From assembly GCA_030744625.1 (NCBI GenBank), contig JASLQF010000020.1, positions 1 through 62,823 on the forward strand: a DNA stretch of 62,823 nt. Reading direction: 5' to 3'. Below the pieces are notes generated by a model. It did no database searches and was not told where the DNA came from. It worked only from the letters and a program-made list of their open reading frames with translations. The translations under genes were made by a program, and so were the position numbers. Of the stretch, positions 1-8,946 are shown piece after piece. How positions within the stretch are numbered: position 1 is the stretch's first letter; the number at the start of each line of letters is the position of its first letter. The stretch comes from Rhodospirillales bacterium. Lineage in GTDB: Bacteria; Pseudomonadota; Alphaproteobacteria; Rhodospirillales; JASLQF01.

Positions 1-2
1 GC

Positions 3-128
3 GTCTTCGCCGATTACGACGAGATCATCAATGCCGCGTGCCAAGCTTGGAACCGCCTCATCAACAGACCATGGAAAATCATGTCCATCGGAATGCGTGA
101 ATGGGCTCACACAGGTCAATATCAATGA
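3..128 (+). pseudogene. IS630-family transposase, C-terminal fragment
   Basis: The frame starting at base 3 encodes about 41 residues and a stop. It contains AWNRLI, then RPWKIMSIGMREWAH, the characteristic tail of IS630-family DDE transposases; the rest of the gene lies beyond the window edge, so the upstream state is unknown. IS5-type homology begins within about 20 bases of its stop codon, which suggests one element landed in or beside the other. The family call rests on remembered family signatures, not a search. Confidence 0.6.
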
Positions 129-138
129 CCGCTGGTAT

Positions 139-641
139 AAGGCGACGGATACTGTGATGATCGACGCTACTCATCTCAAGGCCCATCGTACGGCGGCAAG
201 CCTGCTCAAAAAGGGGCTTTATCCCGCTGTATTGGACGTACGAAAGGTGGTTTGAACTCCAAGCTGCACGCTGTATGCGATGCTGACGGCAAACCATTGA
301 TACTGCTGCTCACCGAGGGCCAGATCAGCGACTATCGCGGAGCGGCAACCATACTGCCGGCCTTGCCACCAGCGGATATCCTGATCGCAGACAAGGGTTA
401 CGACAGTAATTGGTTTAGGCACGCCTTGGCCGGTCTCGGGATCGAGCCTTGCATTCCCGGTCGTTCAGGCCGCAAGGAACCGGTCGAATACGACGAGCAG
501 GCGTACAAATTGCGAAATCGCATTGAGCGCATGTTCGGCCGCCTCAAGGACTGGCGGCGAATTGCCACCCGATATGACCGCTGCGCCCACGCCTTCATGA
601 GCACAATCGCAATCGCAGCAACTGTCATATTTTGGTTATGA
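139..641 (+). pseudogene. IS5-family (IS427-like group) transposase remnant, frameshifted
   Basis: Two consecutive frames together encode the C-terminal two thirds of an IS5-type DDE transposase. The first carries DATHLKAHRTAASLLKKG (first catalytic Asp); the second begins near base 252 with LNSKLHAVCD and carries ADKGYDS (second Asp) and RNRIERMFGRLKDWRR (catalytic Glu). The break at about 228-240 looks like loss of one C from a CCCC run, which would otherwise read LYPRCIGRTKGG. IS427-group elements can use two frames, so a programmed shift is possible, but the N-terminal third is missing and the copy is presumably dead. The right end (GAGTCCTGACCCTAG, 640-654) sits directly against the gshA stop codon. 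Confidence 0.75.
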
Positions 642-654
642 GTCCTGACCCTAG

Positions 655-2022
655 TCAGTAAGCGTATTCCTGGAAGATGGGGTCGACGCTGCCCTGCCAC
701 AGGCGCTCGTAGGCGGCGAGCAGTTCCTCGGCCGGCGTCAGGCCCGATTCGGCGATCTGGAAGAGCGGGTTGAGGAAGTGGGTCTCGTTGAGGCCGACGG
801 TGTCCACCCGATCGCGCCGAGACAGCCCCTCGTGGGCGATCTGCAGGACGTCGCGGGCGATGTCGCCGACGGTGCCGTTGCGGAACGGGGTCTTCATCGC
901 CAGGCGCGGCACCTCGTCGCGCAAGGCGGTGCGCTCGTCGGCCGTCCACGTCTTGACCATCTCCCACGCCGCGTCCAGCGCCGTGGCGTCGTAGAGGAGC
1001 CCGGCCCAGAAGGCGGGCAGCGCGCACAGGCGCCGCCACGGGCCGCCGTCGGCGCCGCGCATTTCCAGGAACTGCTTGAGCCGCACCTCGGGAAAGGCGG
1101 TGGTCATGTGGTCCTCCCAGTCCTTGAGGGTCGGCCGCTCGCCGGGCAGCACGTCGAGCTTGCCCGCCATGAAGTCGCGGAACGAAAGGCCGGCGGCGTT
1201 GATGTAGGCGCCGTCGCGGTAGACGAAGTACATGGGCACGTCGAGCATGTAATCGACGTATCGCTCGAAGCCGAAGCCGTCCTCGAAGACGAAGTCGAGG
1301 ATGCCCGTGCGGTCGGGGTCGGTGTCGGTCCAGATATGGCTGCGGTAGCTCAGGTATCCGCTGGGCTCGCCCTTCCGGAACGGCGAGTTGGCCCACATGG
1401 CGGTGGCGATGGGCTGCAGCGCCAGGCCTGTGCGGAACATGCGTCGCATGGTCGCCTCCGAATCGAAGTCCAGGTTGACCTGGACGGTGCAGGTGGCGAG
1501 CATCATCTCCTGGCCGAGGGCGCCCTTTTTGCGCATGTGCTCTTTCATGATGGCGTAGCGGCCCTTGGGCATCCACGGGATGTCGGCACCCGACCATTTC
1601 GGGTTGTAGCCGAGGCCAAGGAAGCCAATGTCCATGTCGCCGGCGATGGCCTTGACCTGCTTGAGGTGCCCGGTGACCTCGTCGCAGGTCTGGTGAATGG
1701 TCTCCAGGGGCGATCCCGAGAGTTCGATCTGGCCGCCCGGCTCCAGGGTGATGGAACTCATGTCGGGTTTGGAGAGGGCGATGGGATTGCCGTCCTCGAA
1801 TACCAGTTCCCAGCCGAAACGGGTGAGCCCCTCCAAGAGCGCGCGCACCCCCCTCTCGCCGCCGTAATCGAGCGGCCGCAAGTCGCTCCGCCGGTAGGCG
1901 AACTTCTCGTGCTCGGTGCCGATGCGCCAGTTCGCGGGCGGCTTGCACCCCGCCTCCATGTATTCTAGGAGCGGCTTCCTGTCGGCGATGACCTCGCCAT
2001 TCGTCGCGTTCGCGCCAGCCAT
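655..2022 (-). CDS. gshA: Glutamate-cysteine ligase
   Basis: Catalyses the first, ATP-dependent step of glutathione synthesis (glutamate plus cysteine), in the cytosol. The 455-residue protein matches the proteobacterial/plant-type GCS2 family: an early GTEHEKFAY motif, [19 protein letters not shown] near residue 95, then [10 protein letters not shown] and [14 protein letters not shown], and the usual end [12 protein letters not shown] chose the ATG at 2022 because the family N-terminus starts here; the frame upstream runs into rsmE and looks non-coding. It follows rsmE by 28 bases on the same strand, so the two are probably co-transcribed. Its stop codon touches the end of the IS5 remnant, but the C-terminus looks complete. 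Confidence 0.95.
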   Translation of the reverse strand: MAGANATNGEVIADRKPLLEYMEAGCKPPANWRIGTEHEKFAYRRSDLRPLDYGGERGVRALLEGLTRFGWELVFEDGNPIALSKPDMSSITLEPGGQIELSGSPLETIHQTCDEVTGHLKQVKAIAGDMDIGFLGLGYNPKWSGADIPWMPKGRYAIMKEHMRKKGALGQEMMLATCTVQVNLDFDSEATMRRMFRTGLALQPIATAMWANSPFRKGEPSGYLSYRSHIWTDTDPDRTGILDFVFEDGFGFERYVDYMLDVPMYFVYRDGAYINAAGLSFRDFMAGKLDVLPGERPTLKDWEDHMTTAFPEVRLKQFLEMRGADGGPWRRLCALPAFWAGLLYDATALDAAWEMVKTWTADERTALRDEVPRLAMKTPFRNGTVGDIARDVLQIAHEGLSRRDRVDTVGLNETHFLNPLFQIAESGLTPAEELLAAYERLWQGSVDPIFQEYAY

Positions 2023-2050
2023 TCGGATACCCGTTTTCCTGGGTTCAATG

Positions 2051-2812
2051 TCAACGTTCGGACGCTGGCGGGCCGTCGTGCCAGTCGCCCACCAGCGCCT
2101 GCCAGCAGGCCAGGGCCGCCAGCGCCGCGGTATCGGCGCGCAGGATGCGCGGCCCCAATCCCACCGCCGTAACAAAGGGCAGTTTACGGAGCGCGTCAAG
2201 CTCATCGGGGGCCCACCCCCCCTCCGGGCCGATCAGGAATGCGTGATCGCCCGGCGCCGCCTTGGCGAGCGCCCGTGCCAGGGGCACGCCGCCGCCGCTC
2301 TCCTCGGCAACCAGCAGGCGGCGTCCGGCTGGCCACTGGGCGACCAAGGCCCGCAGATCGACGGGCTCGGCGACCTCCGGCAAGCTCAGGCGGCCGCACT
2401 GCTCGGCCGCCTCGCGGGTGTTGGCCCTAAGCCGCGCCGTGGCGACGCGCCGCGCCGCCGTCAGTCGGGTGAACACCGGCAGCAGGCGCGAGGCCCCGAG
2501 CTCGGTCGCCTTGACGGCGACGAAGTCCATGGGCGTCTTCTTGAGGGGCGCGAAGGCCAGCCACGGGCCGGGCTCGGCGGCCTGCCGACGCGTTTGGCTG
2601 TCGACGGCGAGGGCGCGGCGCTTGCCGCCGCCATCCTCGAGGCGGGCCCGCCATTCCCCGTCACGGCCGTTGAAGACGAGAACGGCGTCGCCAGGGGCGA
2701 GGCGCATGACGCGCTCCACGTAATGGGCCTGGCTGGCGTCGAGGCCGACCCCTGCACCCGGCCCGAGGGCGGCATCCACGAACAGTCTGGCCTTGGGCTT
2801 GGAATGGGGCAT
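2051..2812 (-). CDS. rsmE: 16S rRNA (uracil-1498-N3)-methyltransferase RsmE
   Basis: SAM-dependent SPOUT-class methyltransferase that modifies U1498 of 16S rRNA in the small subunit. The 253 residues are the normal family length. Visible signatures are [35 protein letters not shown] and [16 protein letters not shown], the last two forming the knotted SAM-binding core. It is the first gene of a probable rsmE-gshA pair and is divergent from ubiA, with a 127-base spacer holding both start regions. Confidence 0.95.
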   Translation of the reverse strand: MPHSKPKARLFVDAALGPGAGVGLDASQAHYVERVMRLAPGDAVLVFNGRDGEWRARLEDGGGKRRALAVDSQTRRQAAEPGPWLAFAPLKKTPMDFVAVKATELGASRLLPVFTRLTAARRVATARLRANTREAAEQCGRLSLPEVAEPVDLRALVAQWPAGRRLLVAEESGGGVPLARALAKAAPGDHAFLIGPEGGWAPDELDALRKLPFVTAVGLGPRILRADTAALAALACWQALVGDWHDGPPASER

Positions 2813-2939
2813 GGGATAAGGGGCTCAATCACTGGAGGCCCAATCATAGGGGGATGGGAGGGCGCGGCAAGGGCCGGCTCAATAAGCGCGCGCGCCGCGC
2901 CGTTTGCCCAAAGGGCGGCGGATGACGTATTAGTTTCCC

Positions 2940-3860
2940 ATGACCGAGTTGGCCAGGACGGACGCCAGCGACATCGCCGAGGACGACTGGATCGACCGCT
3001 TCGCGCCGCCGGGGCTGAGGCCCTATCTGCGCCTCATACGCCTCGACCGGGCCATCGGCACGTGGCTGTTGCTTTTTCCAGGCTGGTGGAGCGTGGCGCT
3101 GGCCACGCCGGGCTGGCCCGAGGCGTGGCTGATGGTGCTGTTCGGCGTCGGCGCGCTGATCATGCGCGGCGCCGGGTGCGTCTTCAACGACATCACCGAC
3201 CGCGACCTGGACCGGCGCGTCGCCCGCACCGCCATGCGCCCCCTGGCCAGCGGCCAGGTCAGCCTCGGCCAAGCCATCGCCTACATGGGGCTGCTGTTCC
3301 TTCTTGGCCTCGCCGTGCTCTTGCAGTTCAACCGCTTCGCGGTGGTGGTGGGGGCCTGTTCCCTGCCCCTGATCTTTCTCTATCCGCTCATGAAGCGCGT
3401 CACCTATTGGCCGCAGGCGGTGCTCGGCCTCACCTTCAACTGGGGGGCGCTGCTGGGGTGGGCGGCGGTGCAGGGCGAGCTGGCGGCGCCGGCGCTGGTG
3501 CTTTACGCGGCGGGCTTCTTTTGGACGCTGGGCTACGACACCATTTACGCCCACCAGGACAAGGAGGACGACCTCCTGTTCGGGGTCAAGTCGTCGGCCC
3601 TCAAGCTGGGCGCGAACACGCGGCCCTGGCTGTTCGTCTTCTATGCCGCCACCGCCGTCCTCATCGGCCTCGCCGGCCACCTGGCGGGCTTGGCCTGGCC
3701 CTTTTACGCGGCCCTGGTGGCGGCCGCCGCGCAACTGGTCTGGCAGGCCCGGCGTGTCGACATCGACGACGCCAAGGACTGCCTCGCCAAGTTCAAGTCC
3801 AACCGCCTCTTCGCGTGGCTCGTGCTGGGCGGTATCGTCGCCGGTCAGCTCGCCCGATGA
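2940..3860 (+). CDS. ubiA: 4-hydroxybenzoate polyprenyltransferase
   Basis: Integral membrane prenyltransferase that joins the isoprenoid tail to 4-hydroxybenzoate in ubiquinone synthesis. The 306-residue protein has about eight hydrophobic segments and both Asp-rich motifs: NDITDRDLDRRVARTAMRP near residue 85 and YDTIYAHQDKEDD near residue 200, which bind the Mg-diphosphate and the substrates. Normal length. ubiD and ubiG elsewhere in the window act on later intermediates of the same pathway. It is read divergently from rsmE and converges with an uncharacterised membrane protein gene 18 bases downstream. Confidence 0.95.
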   Translation: MTELARTDASDIAEDDWIDRFAPPGLRPYLRLIRLDRAIGTWLLLFPGWWSVALATPGWPEAWLMVLFGVGALIMRGAGCVFNDITDRDLDRRVARTAMRPLASGQVSLGQAIAYMGLLFLLGLAVLLQFNRFAVVVGACSLPLIFLYPLMKRVTYWPQAVLGLTFNWGALLGWAAVQGELAAPALVLYAAGFFWTLGYDTIYAHQDKEDDLLFGVKSSALKLGANTRPWLFVFYAATAVLIGLAGHLAGLAWPFYAALVAAAAQLVWQARRVDIDDAKDCLAKFKSNRLFAWLVLGGIVAGQLAR

Positions 3861-3878
3861 GCCCTCGGCGGCGTGCCT

Positions 3879-4373
3879 TCAGTGCGGGTTCCGGGGCGTA
3901 GCGCACTCGGGCGGCGGTTTGTCGGAGAAGGCGTGGACGATGTCGGTAAAGAACTTGAGCCCGGGGCCGCCCGAGCACCCCATCGGCGCCGAGGTCCCGG
4001 GGTCGTAGGTGGTGGTGAGGATCATCAGATAGAGGATGAGGGCGGCGACGCTGGTCAGGGCGACGTAAAGGCGGCCCAGCGGCGGCGGCCTTTCGACGCG
4101 CCGGAAGCCGGCGACGCCGAGCGCCACGGGGTCGAGGCGGCCCTGGCGCTGCATGTCCAGGACCCGGCGGCAGAAATGGCGCACCCAGGGCGGCACCACC
4201 TGGTGGAACATGTAGGCGACGAAGACGCGCTCCAGCGCCTTGTCATCCGCCTCACGCCCCCACCATTGCCTGAACGCGGCGCGGAAGAGGTCGTATTCGC
4301 GGATACGCAGCGCTTGCGCCGCGTCGATCACGGTGCGCCCATCGCCGGCGCCCTTGATTGCGATAGGTGCCAT
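3879..4373 (-). CDS. Uncharacterised protein with one C-terminal membrane segment
   Basis: Function not recognised. The 164-residue protein starts at MAPIAIKG (an upstream in-frame ATG ten codons earlier is less likely). Its first 100 residues are soluble and rich in aromatic and basic residues (REYDLFRAAFRQWWGRE, VFVAYMFHQVVPPWVRHFC), followed by a single hydrophobic helix around residues 115-132 (LYVALTSVAALILYLMIL) and a short Gly/Pro/Cys-rich tail. This suggests a cytoplasmic domain tethered to the inner membrane. It stands alone between ubiA, which it converges on, and the 4434-5156 gene. Codon use matches the neighbours, supporting a real gene. Confidence 0.7.
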   Translation of the reverse strand: MAPIAIKGAGDGRTVIDAAQALRIREYDLFRAAFRQWWGREADDKALERVFVAYMFHQVVPPWVRHFCRRVLDMQRQGRLDPVALGVAGFRRVERPPPLGRLYVALTSVAALILYLMILTTTYDPGTSAPMGCSGGPGLKFFTDIVHAFSDKPPPECATPRNPH

Positions 4374-4433
4374 CGGGCCCTCCCTCGGAAGTGGCCACGG
4401 CACCGCCCAGTATAGCCTGTCGAGTGGTGCCGC

Positions 4434-5156
4434 TCAAACCGCGATGGCGCGGAAGGCTTCGAAGGCGAAGGGCTGTGCCTGTGCCGCCAGGAATTTCGTG
4501 CGTGCCGCGCGGGTCCCCGTTCGCGCGATGGCGGCGCCCACGAACTCGTCGAGGGCGTGTTGCGGCGCCAGCCGGTCGCGCGCCCGGCCCAGCATCTCCT
4601 CCTGGGTGAGGGCCGGCCAGCGCCGTCCCTCGGCCTCTACCTCGGCAAGCGCCACCGGCCGGCCGGCGTCGGTCAGGCAGCCGCGCCGGCTGACGTAGGC
4701 GAAGACGCTCTCGAGCACGCGTCCGGCGGTCTCCAGCCGTACCCCCGTCAGCTCGCCGAAGGCGTAGTTTTCGGAGGCCACCTCGGTTTCATGCATGCGA
4801 ACCAGTTGTGGCGCCGTCAGCCAGGTCACCGACAGCATGACGGTGGTTCCGGGGGCGTGCTGCGGAGTGGCGGGAATGGCGCCGTAGCTGGCGAAGTGGG
4901 CCGAGTAGACGGCATCGAAATCGGCGAGCCGCGCCCGGGTCACCGGAATGGTGGTGCCACCGAGCGGCGCGAACTTGCGGGCCAGGTGTTCGGGCGCGCG
5001 GTTGGAGCCGACGGCGAGCACCGGCGCGCGCCCGTCGAGCCCGGGCACCGGTGTGCCGTCGGCGAGTTCGCGGGGACCGCCGTGCTCGAGCACGTAGGAG
5101 CCCTCGGGCGCCGGATAGGGATAGGTCTTGGCGAGGCGGAGCGCGTCGGCGTTCAT
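4434..5156 (-). CDS. Conserved hypothetical protein
   Basis: Function not recognised. The 240-residue protein begins MNADALRLAKTYPYPAPEG at the ATG at 5156; in-frame sequence upstream overlaps the HD-GYP gene out of frame and is not coding. Visible features are APVLAVGSNRAPEHLARKF near residue 48, TRARLADFDAVYSAHFASYG near residue 73, and HETEVASENYAFGEL near residue 122. The GSN stretch and the later charged Glu recall gamma-glutamylcyclotransferase-type folds, but this is a weak resemblance. It starts 17 bases after the stop of the GAF/HD-GYP gene on the same strand and may be co-transcribed with it. Confidence 0.65.
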   Translation of the reverse strand: MNADALRLAKTYPYPAPEGSYVLEHGGPRELADGTPVPGLDGRAPVLAVGSNRAPEHLARKFAPLGGTTIPVTRARLADFDAVYSAHFASYGAIPATPQHAPGTTVMLSVTWLTAPQLVRMHETEVASENYAFGELTGVRLETAGRVLESVFAYVSRRGCLTDAGRPVALAEVEAEGRRWPALTQEEMLGRARDRLAPQHALDEFVGAAIARTGTRAARTKFLAAQAQPFAFEAFRAIAV

Positions 5157-5173
5157 GGGGGGCAGAATGCCTC

Positions 5174-6994
5174 TCAGCCGCCGGCGCCCAGATACTGGTC
5201 GATGTCCACCTCGTCGATCTGCTCGGGCAACAGGAACCTCTCGGCGTATTCGGTGAACACGCCGGCCTTGAGGAACAGGGCGAAAAGGTCGGGGTCGATG
5301 TGCTCGTCCTTGTTCATGAAAGACATGATGCGCACGCTTTCGCTCAGGGTCTTGGCTTTCTTGTAGGGGCGGTCGGCGGCGGTCAGCGCCTCGAAGATGT
5401 CGGCGATGGCCATGGCCCGGGCCGGAATCGACATGTCGGCCTTGGTCAGCCGGCGCGGATAGCCGGTGCCGATCATCGTCTCGTGGTGGCCGCCGGCGTA
5501 CTCGGGCACGCGCTTCAGGTGCTTGGGGAAGGGCAGCTGCTCGAGCATGACGATGGTCTGCACCATGTGGTCGTTGATCTTGAAACGCTCCTCCGCCGTC
5601 AGGGTGCCGCGCCCGATGCACAGGTTGTAGACCTCTCCCAGGTTGTACTTGTCGTCGGGCACGTTGAGCTTGAAGCCGAATTCGTTGTCGTCGCCGAAGG
5701 TGTCGCGCGGTTGGCGCTCGATGACGTGCTCTTCCTTGTCGGCGAGCAGGTTTTCGGTGACGGGAAGCTTCTTCCTGGGCGTGCGCTCCAAGCGTTCGAG
5801 TTCGTCGTGGGAGAGGCCGATGCGGTCGTCCAGGGTACGTTGCCACTTCATGGCGGCGATGCGCTTGACCCTCTCGACCCTGTCGTCGGCCATGAACTCG
5901 CCGCCCATGTTGCACTCGGCGATGAATTGGAAGTCGTCGTCGAGCTGGGCGAGCCGTTTGTCCAGATCCTTTTTGAGTTTGGCGGGCTTGCCCTTGCCGT
6001 CGAGCCGCGCCTTCAGGTACTCGATCTCGGCGTCCCGCTTGAGCACCTCGAAGCGGGTCCTGATCTCGTGGATGCGGTCGTAGATGGTTTCCAGCTTGGT
6101 CGCCTTGTCGACCACGTACTCGGGCGTCGTCACCTTGCCGCAGTCGTGCAGCCACGAAGCGATGTGCAGTTCGTACCATTCGTCTTCGGTGAGGTCGAAA
6201 TCTGCGAACAGGTCGTCCCCGGAGTCGCAGGCGGCACGCACCAGCATCTTGGTGAGTTCGGGCACCCTCTGACAGTGGCCCCCGGTGTAGGGCGATTTGG
6301 CGTCGATGGCGCTGGCGATGAGCTCGATGAAGGCGTCGAGGAGCGCCCTTTGCGCGTCGATCAGGTTCTGGTTGTCGAGGGCGACGGCGGCCTGCGAGGT
6401 CAACGCCTCGACCAGGGGCTCGAGTTTTCGGCTGAAGGCGACGACCTTGCCGGTTTCGGGTTCCTGGGCGTTGAGGAGTTGCAGCACCCCGATGACGTCG
6501 CCCTCGTGGTTCTTCATGGGCGCCGTGAAGAACGACTTGGAGCGGAAGCCCGTTCCCTTGTCGAATTTCTTGGTGCCGGAGAAGTCGAACCGCGTCGTCC
6601 TGTAGGCGTCATGGACGTTCACCGGCTGGCCGGTGAGCGCCACGTGGGTGGCGACGTTCTTGTGGTTGGGCTCACCGCTTTTCGCGTCGTACATGGCGAG
6701 GGGCGGAAACTCGATTTCCTTGCCGGTGGTGCCGCCCATGGCGATGTCGAGGGAGTCGTTGCGCATGATCTCGAACTTCAGCGTGTCCTCGGCGGTGCGC
6801 AGATAGAGGGTGCCGCCGTCGGCGTTGCACAGCGACTTGGCCTCCAGCAGGATCATCTCCATGAGCCGGTCGTGATTGCGCTCCGCTGACAGCGCGATGC
6901 CAATATCGATGAGCTTGAGGTAGGCGTCGGCGCCGTTGCTGCCCCCATCGCCAACCTGCTTCTGTGTCTTTTGCGACTTTGCCTTGCGAGCCAT
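5174..6994 (-). CDS. GAF domain plus HD-GYP domain protein, probable c-di-GMP phosphodiesterase
   Basis: About 606 residues. An N-terminal GAF sensor domain (about residues 35-210; ALSAERNHDRLMEMIL, VIGVLQLLNAQ) precedes an HD-GYP module: GGHCQRVPELT, the metal-binding SWLHDCGKVTTPEYV, and later YAGGHHETMIGTGYPRRL. HD-GYP proteins usually hydrolyse cyclic di-GMP. The stretch between HDCGK and GYP is about 230 residues, far longer than the typical 60-80, and contains a charged, probably helical insert. I prefer the ATG at 6994 because GGAG lies seven bases upstream; ATGs at 7006 and 7009 are alternatives. No membrane segment is visible, so it is probably cytosolic. Confidence 0.85.
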   Translation of the reverse strand: MARKAKSQKTQKQVGDGGSNGADAYLKLIDIGIALSAERNHDRLMEMILLEAKSLCNADGGTLYLRTAEDTLKFEIMRNDSLDIAMGGTTGKEIEFPPLAMYDAKSGEPNHKNVATHVALTGQPVNVHDAYRTTRFDFSGTKKFDKGTGFRSKSFFTAPMKNHEGDVIGVLQLLNAQEPETGKVVAFSRKLEPLVEALTSQAAVALDNQNLIDAQRALLDAFIELIASAIDAKSPYTGGHCQRVPELTKMLVRAACDSGDDLFADFDLTEDEWYELHIASWLHDCGKVTTPEYVVDKATKLETIYDRIHEIRTRFEVLKRDAEIEYLKARLDGKGKPAKLKKDLDKRLAQLDDDFQFIAECNMGGEFMADDRVERVKRIAAMKWQRTLDDRIGLSHDELERLERTPRKKLPVTENLLADKEEHVIERQPRDTFGDDNEFGFKLNVPDDKYNLGEVYNLCIGRGTLTAEERFKINDHMVQTIVMLEQLPFPKHLKRVPEYAGGHHETMIGTGYPRRLTKADMSIPARAMAIADIFEALTAADRPYKKAKTLSESVRIMSFMNKDEHIDPDLFALFLKAGVFTEYAERFLLPEQIDEVDIDQYLGAGG

Positions 6995-7325
6995 CTTGCG
7001 CTCCATCATCCATAAGGAAGCATCCGCCGGGCGGGCCGGCGAACCTCACTTCACGGCGTTCGTTTTAGGGGATGAGCAAACCCATTTGCATGCCGCGTTT
7101 GCGCGGCGGCCCAGTGTGTTAATTCAGGTAGCGTGTTCTCCCCATGAAACCTTATCCGGCTTCGCGGACAGGCGCAACGGATACGAAATTCCCCCCAAGA
7201 CATTGCCAGGCCTGGAATTTGGGCGCCGAATCCGCGAATATTCCGTCCGCCGCCCGAGTTCGGCGCTTGACCGCCGGCCGTCACTAAGTTGTCTATAGGA
7301 AGCCGAGGAACGCCGGAGGTCCCCC
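6995..7325. other. Divergent intergenic region between the HD-GYP gene and ubiD
   Basis: About 330 bases with no convincing gene; short frames on both strands lack ribosome sites and recognisable similarity. It must hold the promoters of the two divergent genes. The only promoter-like signal I could pick out is the one listed just upstream of ubiD. A single TTAA half-site lies near 7136. Confidence 0.5.
7267..7296 (+). promoter_or_regulatory. Possible ubiD promoter
   Basis: TTGACC at 7267-7272 is followed after 18 bases by GTCTAT (7291-7296). The -35 is good and the -10 mediocre. It lies 30 bases before the ubiD start, which would give a very short leader. Confidence 0.35.
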
Positions 7326-8855
7326 ATGCCGTTTGCCAGCCTGCGCGACTTCATCGAGATTCTGGAACGGGACGGCGGCCTCGTGCGCGTCGGCGAGGCG
7401 GTCTCCCCCTATCTCGAGATGACCGAGATCCAGACCCGACTGTTGGCCGAGGGCGGGCCGGCGGTGCTCTTCGAGAACGTGGTGGGGCCGGAGGGCAGGC
7501 GCTTTCCCATGGCCGTGCTGGTCAACCTTTTCGGCACGGTGGAGCGCGTGGCTCTGGGCATGGACCGCAAGCCGGACGGGCTCAGGGCGCTCGGCGAGAC
7601 CCTGGCCTTCCTCAAGCAGCCCGAGCCGCCGGGCGGCTGGCGCGAGGCGGTCGGCATGCTGCCTCTGCTCAAGTCGGTGATGGCCATGAAGCCGAAGACG
7701 TCGGGGCGGGCGCCGTGCCAGGAAGTGGTGCTCACCGGCGCCGACATCGACCTCGGCGCGCTGCCGGTGCAGACGTGCTGGCCGGGAGAGCCCGGGCCGC
7801 TCATCACCTGGCCGCTGATCGTCACCCGTGGCGCGGCGGCCGGCTCCGAGGGAGAAGGAGAGGACGCGGCGGACGACTTCAACCTCGGCATCTACCGCAT
7901 GCAGGTGACGGGGCGCGACACCACCCTGGTGCGCTGGCTCAGGCATCGCGGCGGGGCCCGCCACTTCGCGCGCTGGCGAGAGACGCACGACGAGCCGATG
8001 CCGCTGGCCGCCGTCATCGGCGCCGACCCGGGCACCATCCTGGCCGCCGTGACGCCGGTTCCCGACAGCCTGTCGGAATACCAGTTCGCCGGCCTGCTGC
8101 GCGGCCGGAAGGTGGAGCTCGCCCAGTGCAAGACGGTGCCCCTCAAGGTGCCGGCGGCGGCCGAGATCGTCATCGAGGGCCACGTCTCCCTCTCCGAGAC
8201 CGGCGAGGAGGGCCCGTTCGCCGACCACACGGGCTACTTCAACACGGTGGAGCGATTCCCCGTGTTCACGGCGAGCGCGATCACCATGCGCCGCGACGCC
8301 ATATATCTCTCGACCTTCACCGGCCGTCCGCCCGACGAGCCCTCGGTGCTGGGCGAGGCCCTGAACGAGGTGTTCATCCCGCTCCTCCAGCAGCAGTTCC
8401 CGGAGATCGTCGATTTCTGGCTGCCGCCGGAGGCGTGCTCGTACCGTCTCGCCGTGATCTCCATCAAGAAGGCCTACCCCGGCCATGCCCGCCGCGTGAT
8501 GATGGGGGCGTGGTCCTATTTGCGCCAGTTCACCTACACCAAGCTGGTGATCGTGGTCGATGACGACATCGACGCGCGGTCGTGGGCCGACGTGGTGTGG
8601 GCGCTTTCCACCAACGTGGACGCCGGGCGCGACGTCATGGTGGTCGAGAACACACCCATCGATTACCTCGACTTCGCCTCGCCCGACGCCGGCTTGGGCA
8701 GCAAGCTCGGCATCGACGCCACCACCAAGGTCCCGCCCGAGACCAAGCGCGAGTGGGGGCGGAGGATCCGCATGAGCGACGACGTCGTCGCCGAGGTGAC
8801 CGAGAAGTGGGCGGCCTTGGGCCTGCCCGGCTCCGGCAAGCCGATCTGGAAGTGA
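7326..8855 (+). CDS. ubiD: UbiD-family decarboxylase (3-polyprenyl-4-hydroxybenzoate decarboxylase)
   Basis: Prenyl-FMN-dependent decarboxylase that removes the ring carboxylate of the prenylated hydroxybenzoate in ubiquinone synthesis. The 509-residue protein is full length. It shows the family N-terminus ([20 protein letters not shown]), [14 protein letters not shown] near residue 297 with the catalytic-region acidic residues, and the C-terminal [26 protein letters not shown] ribosome site precedes the ATG. The cofactor-making partner UbiX is not in the window. Confidence 0.93.
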   Translation: MPFASLRDFIEILERDGGLVRVGEAVSPYLEMTEIQTRLLAEGGPAVLFENVVGPEGRRFPMAVLVNLFGTVERVALGMDRKPDGLRALGETLAFLKQPEPPGGWREAVGMLPLLKSVMAMKPKTSGRAPCQEVVLTGADIDLGALPVQTCWPGEPGPLITWPLIVTRGAAAGSEGEGEDAADDFNLGIYRMQVTGRDTTLVRWLRHRGGARHFARWRETHDEPMPLAAVIGADPGTILAAVTPVPDSLSEYQFAGLLRGRKVELAQCKTVPLKVPAAAEIVIEGHVSLSETGEEGPFADHTGYFNTVERFPVFTASAITMRRDAIYLSTFTGRPPDEPSVLGEALNEVFIPLLQQQFPEIVDFWLPPEACSYRLAVISIKKAYPGHARRVMMGAWSYLRQFTYTKLVIVVDDDIDARSWADVVWALSTNVDAGRDVMVVENTPIDYLDFASPDAGLGSKLGIDATTKVPPETKREWGRRIRMSDDVVAEVTEKWAALGLPGSGKPIWK

Positions 8856-8946
8856 GGGACGCCAACCGCCGCCGGTTGACGCGGGTTCGGGCCGATCTTA
8901 GGTTCCGGGGCGCGCCCGCCCTCCACCGTTTCGTGAGCGCCCCGCC

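Noticed and set aside
398..3901. Long open frames antisense or out of frame to gshA, rsmE and ubiA (up to about 660 codons)
   Set aside because: Their translations are Arg/Ala/Pro/Gly-rich with no recognisable motifs, while the opposite frames encode complete known proteins. High GC makes such shadow frames common.
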